From positions 1-44,787 of the forward strand of contig DYOB01000011.1 in assembly GCA_020720765.1 (NCBI GenBank): a stretch of 44,787 bases of DNA, given 5' to 3'. The position numbers and the translations under genes were made by a program. The notes beneath the pieces are model-generated. The model worked only from the letters and a program-made list of their open reading frames with translations, made no database searches and was not told the origin of the DNA. This DNA comes from Borreliella garinii (GTDB lineage Bacteria > Spirochaetota > Spirochaetia > JABEVK01). Shown here in pieces: positions 43,617 to 44,787 of this stretch; within the stretch, counting starts at the first letter, position 1; each line of letters opens with the position of its first letter.

Positions 43617-44673
43617 TTATAAATCCCACGAGATTTTTACTTTCTTCAACCTTCTCGTTCCAACTTGGACATCACCCAGTATACGCCTGTCAGTTTCATC
43701 CCCTGACCAAAGATAAGGACGTGACAATGCAAAGGAAGCGACGTTCGCAGGAAAAGCAAAATACAACTCGACAGGCCTTCCTTCCAGCCATCTGCCGTGC
43801 GGGTAGAGAATCAAGGCGTGTTCAGAAGAATGAAATCCATTTTTCCATTCCCACACTTTAGCAGTAGAAGAATTATCGTACCTTCGGGGTTCTCCATCCG
43901 GACCAATGTCAGGAAAAACCTCCCCGTATGTTTTATCGACAAAACCATCGAGCCACCCCAGATACCAAACTCTTCGTCGAAGCCTTGGCCTATCCAGGGA
44001 ATTCCGCTCCAGGTGGAGAAACGGGTCCAGGGTTCGTATCCCACGAGTTCTCCTACCAGACCCATCATCCAGTGGCTTTTCATATTATGTCCGAGATCGG
44101 TATGCCTCGAGGAAAAATTCCCCACCCGGGCGCTCTGACCGAAAAAGACGCCATCCTGCCAAAAATTTTCCAAAACACCTGTGGCAAGTTTTCTGAGATC
44201 CTCTGCCCAGCCATCCCTGAGTTCTTGTGAAGGCAGGACTGGCTGGACCAGGACCATATAAGCGTTGATCTGGTCGAGTCCGGCAACCAACTCGAATCCG
44301 CCCCCCGACTGGTCTTTTGGTGTATGGAGGTCGTGACTCATTCCATCGAGAACACGACCGTTAGCTACGTCCCAGTACTTGTTGGGATCCATAATCAAGT
44401 TTCGCGTCTTCTCGAGGTATTCAAGAGCCTCGGGGTCCCGGGTTACAAAATAATAGGCACCCACCCCCTGCGCAGCGTAGGCCATATCCTGGGCCCACTT
44501 ATCCCCCGGTTCGGAGTACCGTCTTCGCTAAAAATCTCGTGCCAACCGCCGTATGCACGGTCCCAGCCCCAGTCAATAAGGTACCTCACACCGAGTCCCG
44601 CGTATTCTAAAAGTTCGGGGCGTCCTGTCATCAAAAACCCAACACAATAGACGTAAATTTGTCGGCCAAGCAT
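43617..44673 (-). pseudogene. AGE-family sugar epimerase, frameshifted and 5'-truncated
   Basis: Three reading frames give one continuous N-acylglucosamine 2-epimerase / cellobiose 2-epimerase-like protein of about 352 residues: LGRQIYVYCVGFLMTGRPE, YGGWHEIFSEDG, then after the first shift DKWAQDMAYAAQGVGAYYFV, SHDLHTPKDQSGGGFELV and HTDLGHNMKSHWMMG; after the second shift TYGEVFPDIGPDG and VWEWKNGFHSSEHALIL. Each frame is restored by one extra base in a homopolymer: C5 at 44503-44507 and A4 at 43941-43944. About 60 N-terminal residues usual in the family are missing, and the gene begins directly at the terminal repeat. Sequencing error at a contig end, or a real pseudogene, would both fit. 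Confidence 0.8.
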
Positions 44674-44674
44674 T

Positions 44675-44727
44675 CTAGGAGCCTATTGCGCTTGAGATTT
44701 TGCCACAGGACCGGGGAGCTGGGATGC
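44675..44727 (-). repeat. Terminal inverted repeat, right copy (53 bp)
   Basis: Reverse complement of 2-54 with three mismatches. It ends two bases from the ATG of the broken epimerase gene, so it marks the point where that gene's 5' part is lost. On the plus strand its frame reads EPIALEILPQDRGAGM (left copy EPVALEILTQDRGAGM), and on the minus strand VLWQNLKRNRLLE (left copy VLCQNLKRNRLLE). The differences are few in both frames, so coding of a repeated element is possible but unproven. Confidence 0.85.
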
Positions 44728-44787
44728 TCAGGGCACCGAAGACTGAGGGCCATAGCTGGGCTCTGGCCCGATGGATGAGGTGTTCTG
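44728..44787. other. Window end beyond the repeat
   Basis: These 60 bases have no counterpart at the left end because that end stops inside the repeat. Both open frames of the repeat stay open to the window edge here (plus: MLRAPKTEGHSWALARWMRC; minus: PAMALSLRCPEHPSSP). A six-base stem GGGCCA/TGGCCC is present. This is consistent with the interior of a multicopy element; I cannot identify it. Confidence 0.4.

Overview
This window is a gene-dense stretch of about 45 kb of bacterial chromosome, most likely from a spirochaete (Spirochaetales, Treponema/Spirochaeta-like). The evidence is combined and inferential: lipoproteins with loose spirochaete-type lipoboxes (LCLGC, LFLSC); an smc - rnhB - Pur-domain gene neighbourhood like that of Borrelia; a free-standing FlhB C-terminal-like flagellar gene beside the ribosomal rpsP-trmD-rplS cluster; an EF-G paralogue; and spirochaete-type periplasmic TPR, HEAT and FecR proteins. 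No rRNA, tRNA, CRISPR array, phage or intact insertion sequence was seen.

Layout. 1-2095 (minus): coaD-rpmF-acpP-rnc, diverging from a lipoprotein / HEAT-repeat pair at 2159-3390. 3494-9812 (minus): a 12-gene operon, ffh-rpsP-khpA-rimM-trmD-rplS, then a FliK-like gene, an flhB-tail gene, an HD-GYP-like gene, yraN and two small unknowns. 9852-14190 (minus): smc, a one-helix membrane protein and a periplasmic TPR protein. 14238-15051: rnhB and a convergent Pur-domain nucleic-acid-binding protein. 15175-22555 (plus): riboflavin genes ribD-ribE-ribB-ribH, a FecR/propeller lipoprotein, an EF-G paralogue and a 46-residue cysteine-rich peptide. 22570-24446 (minus): an SDF-type transporter and a Rossmann protein, diverging from nadE, a TetR regulator and a HisKA/REC/PP2C signalling protein (24488-28348), which end at a strong terminator. 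28383-37173 (minus): GH13 amylase, malQ, bifunctional nuclease, a small protein, malic enzyme and a diguanylate cyclase. 37225-40913 (minus): purL-purQ. 40989-44673: a peptidoglycan-binding exported protein, leuA and a broken AGE-family epimerase gene.

How the genes work together. Most are housekeeping: translation and protein targeting, chromosome structure, riboflavin, NAD, purine, leucine and CoA synthesis, and glycogen or maltodextrin use (amylase with 4-alpha-glucanotransferase). Signalling is represented by a GGDEF cyclase, an HD-GYP-like protein with a damaged active site, and a PP2C phosphatase output protein. Packing is extreme: at least eleven junctions are exact 4-base NTGA stop/start overlaps, several using GTG or TTG starts, and convergent genes overlap at their 3' ends.

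Most unusual points. (1) An almost perfect 53-bp inverted repeat lies at the two ends of the window, and the right copy abuts a 5'-truncated, frameshifted gene. (2) Two divergent promoters share one -35 site and place both start codons six bases past the -10 box, suggesting leaderless mRNAs. (3) A 46-residue cysteine-rich peptide has a regular CxC-x3 pattern. (4) SMC is 926 residues long and has no recognisable hinge. (5) A large-type PurL has its glutaminase on a separate overlapping gene. All functions are assigned from sequence motifs by eye; no database search was run.
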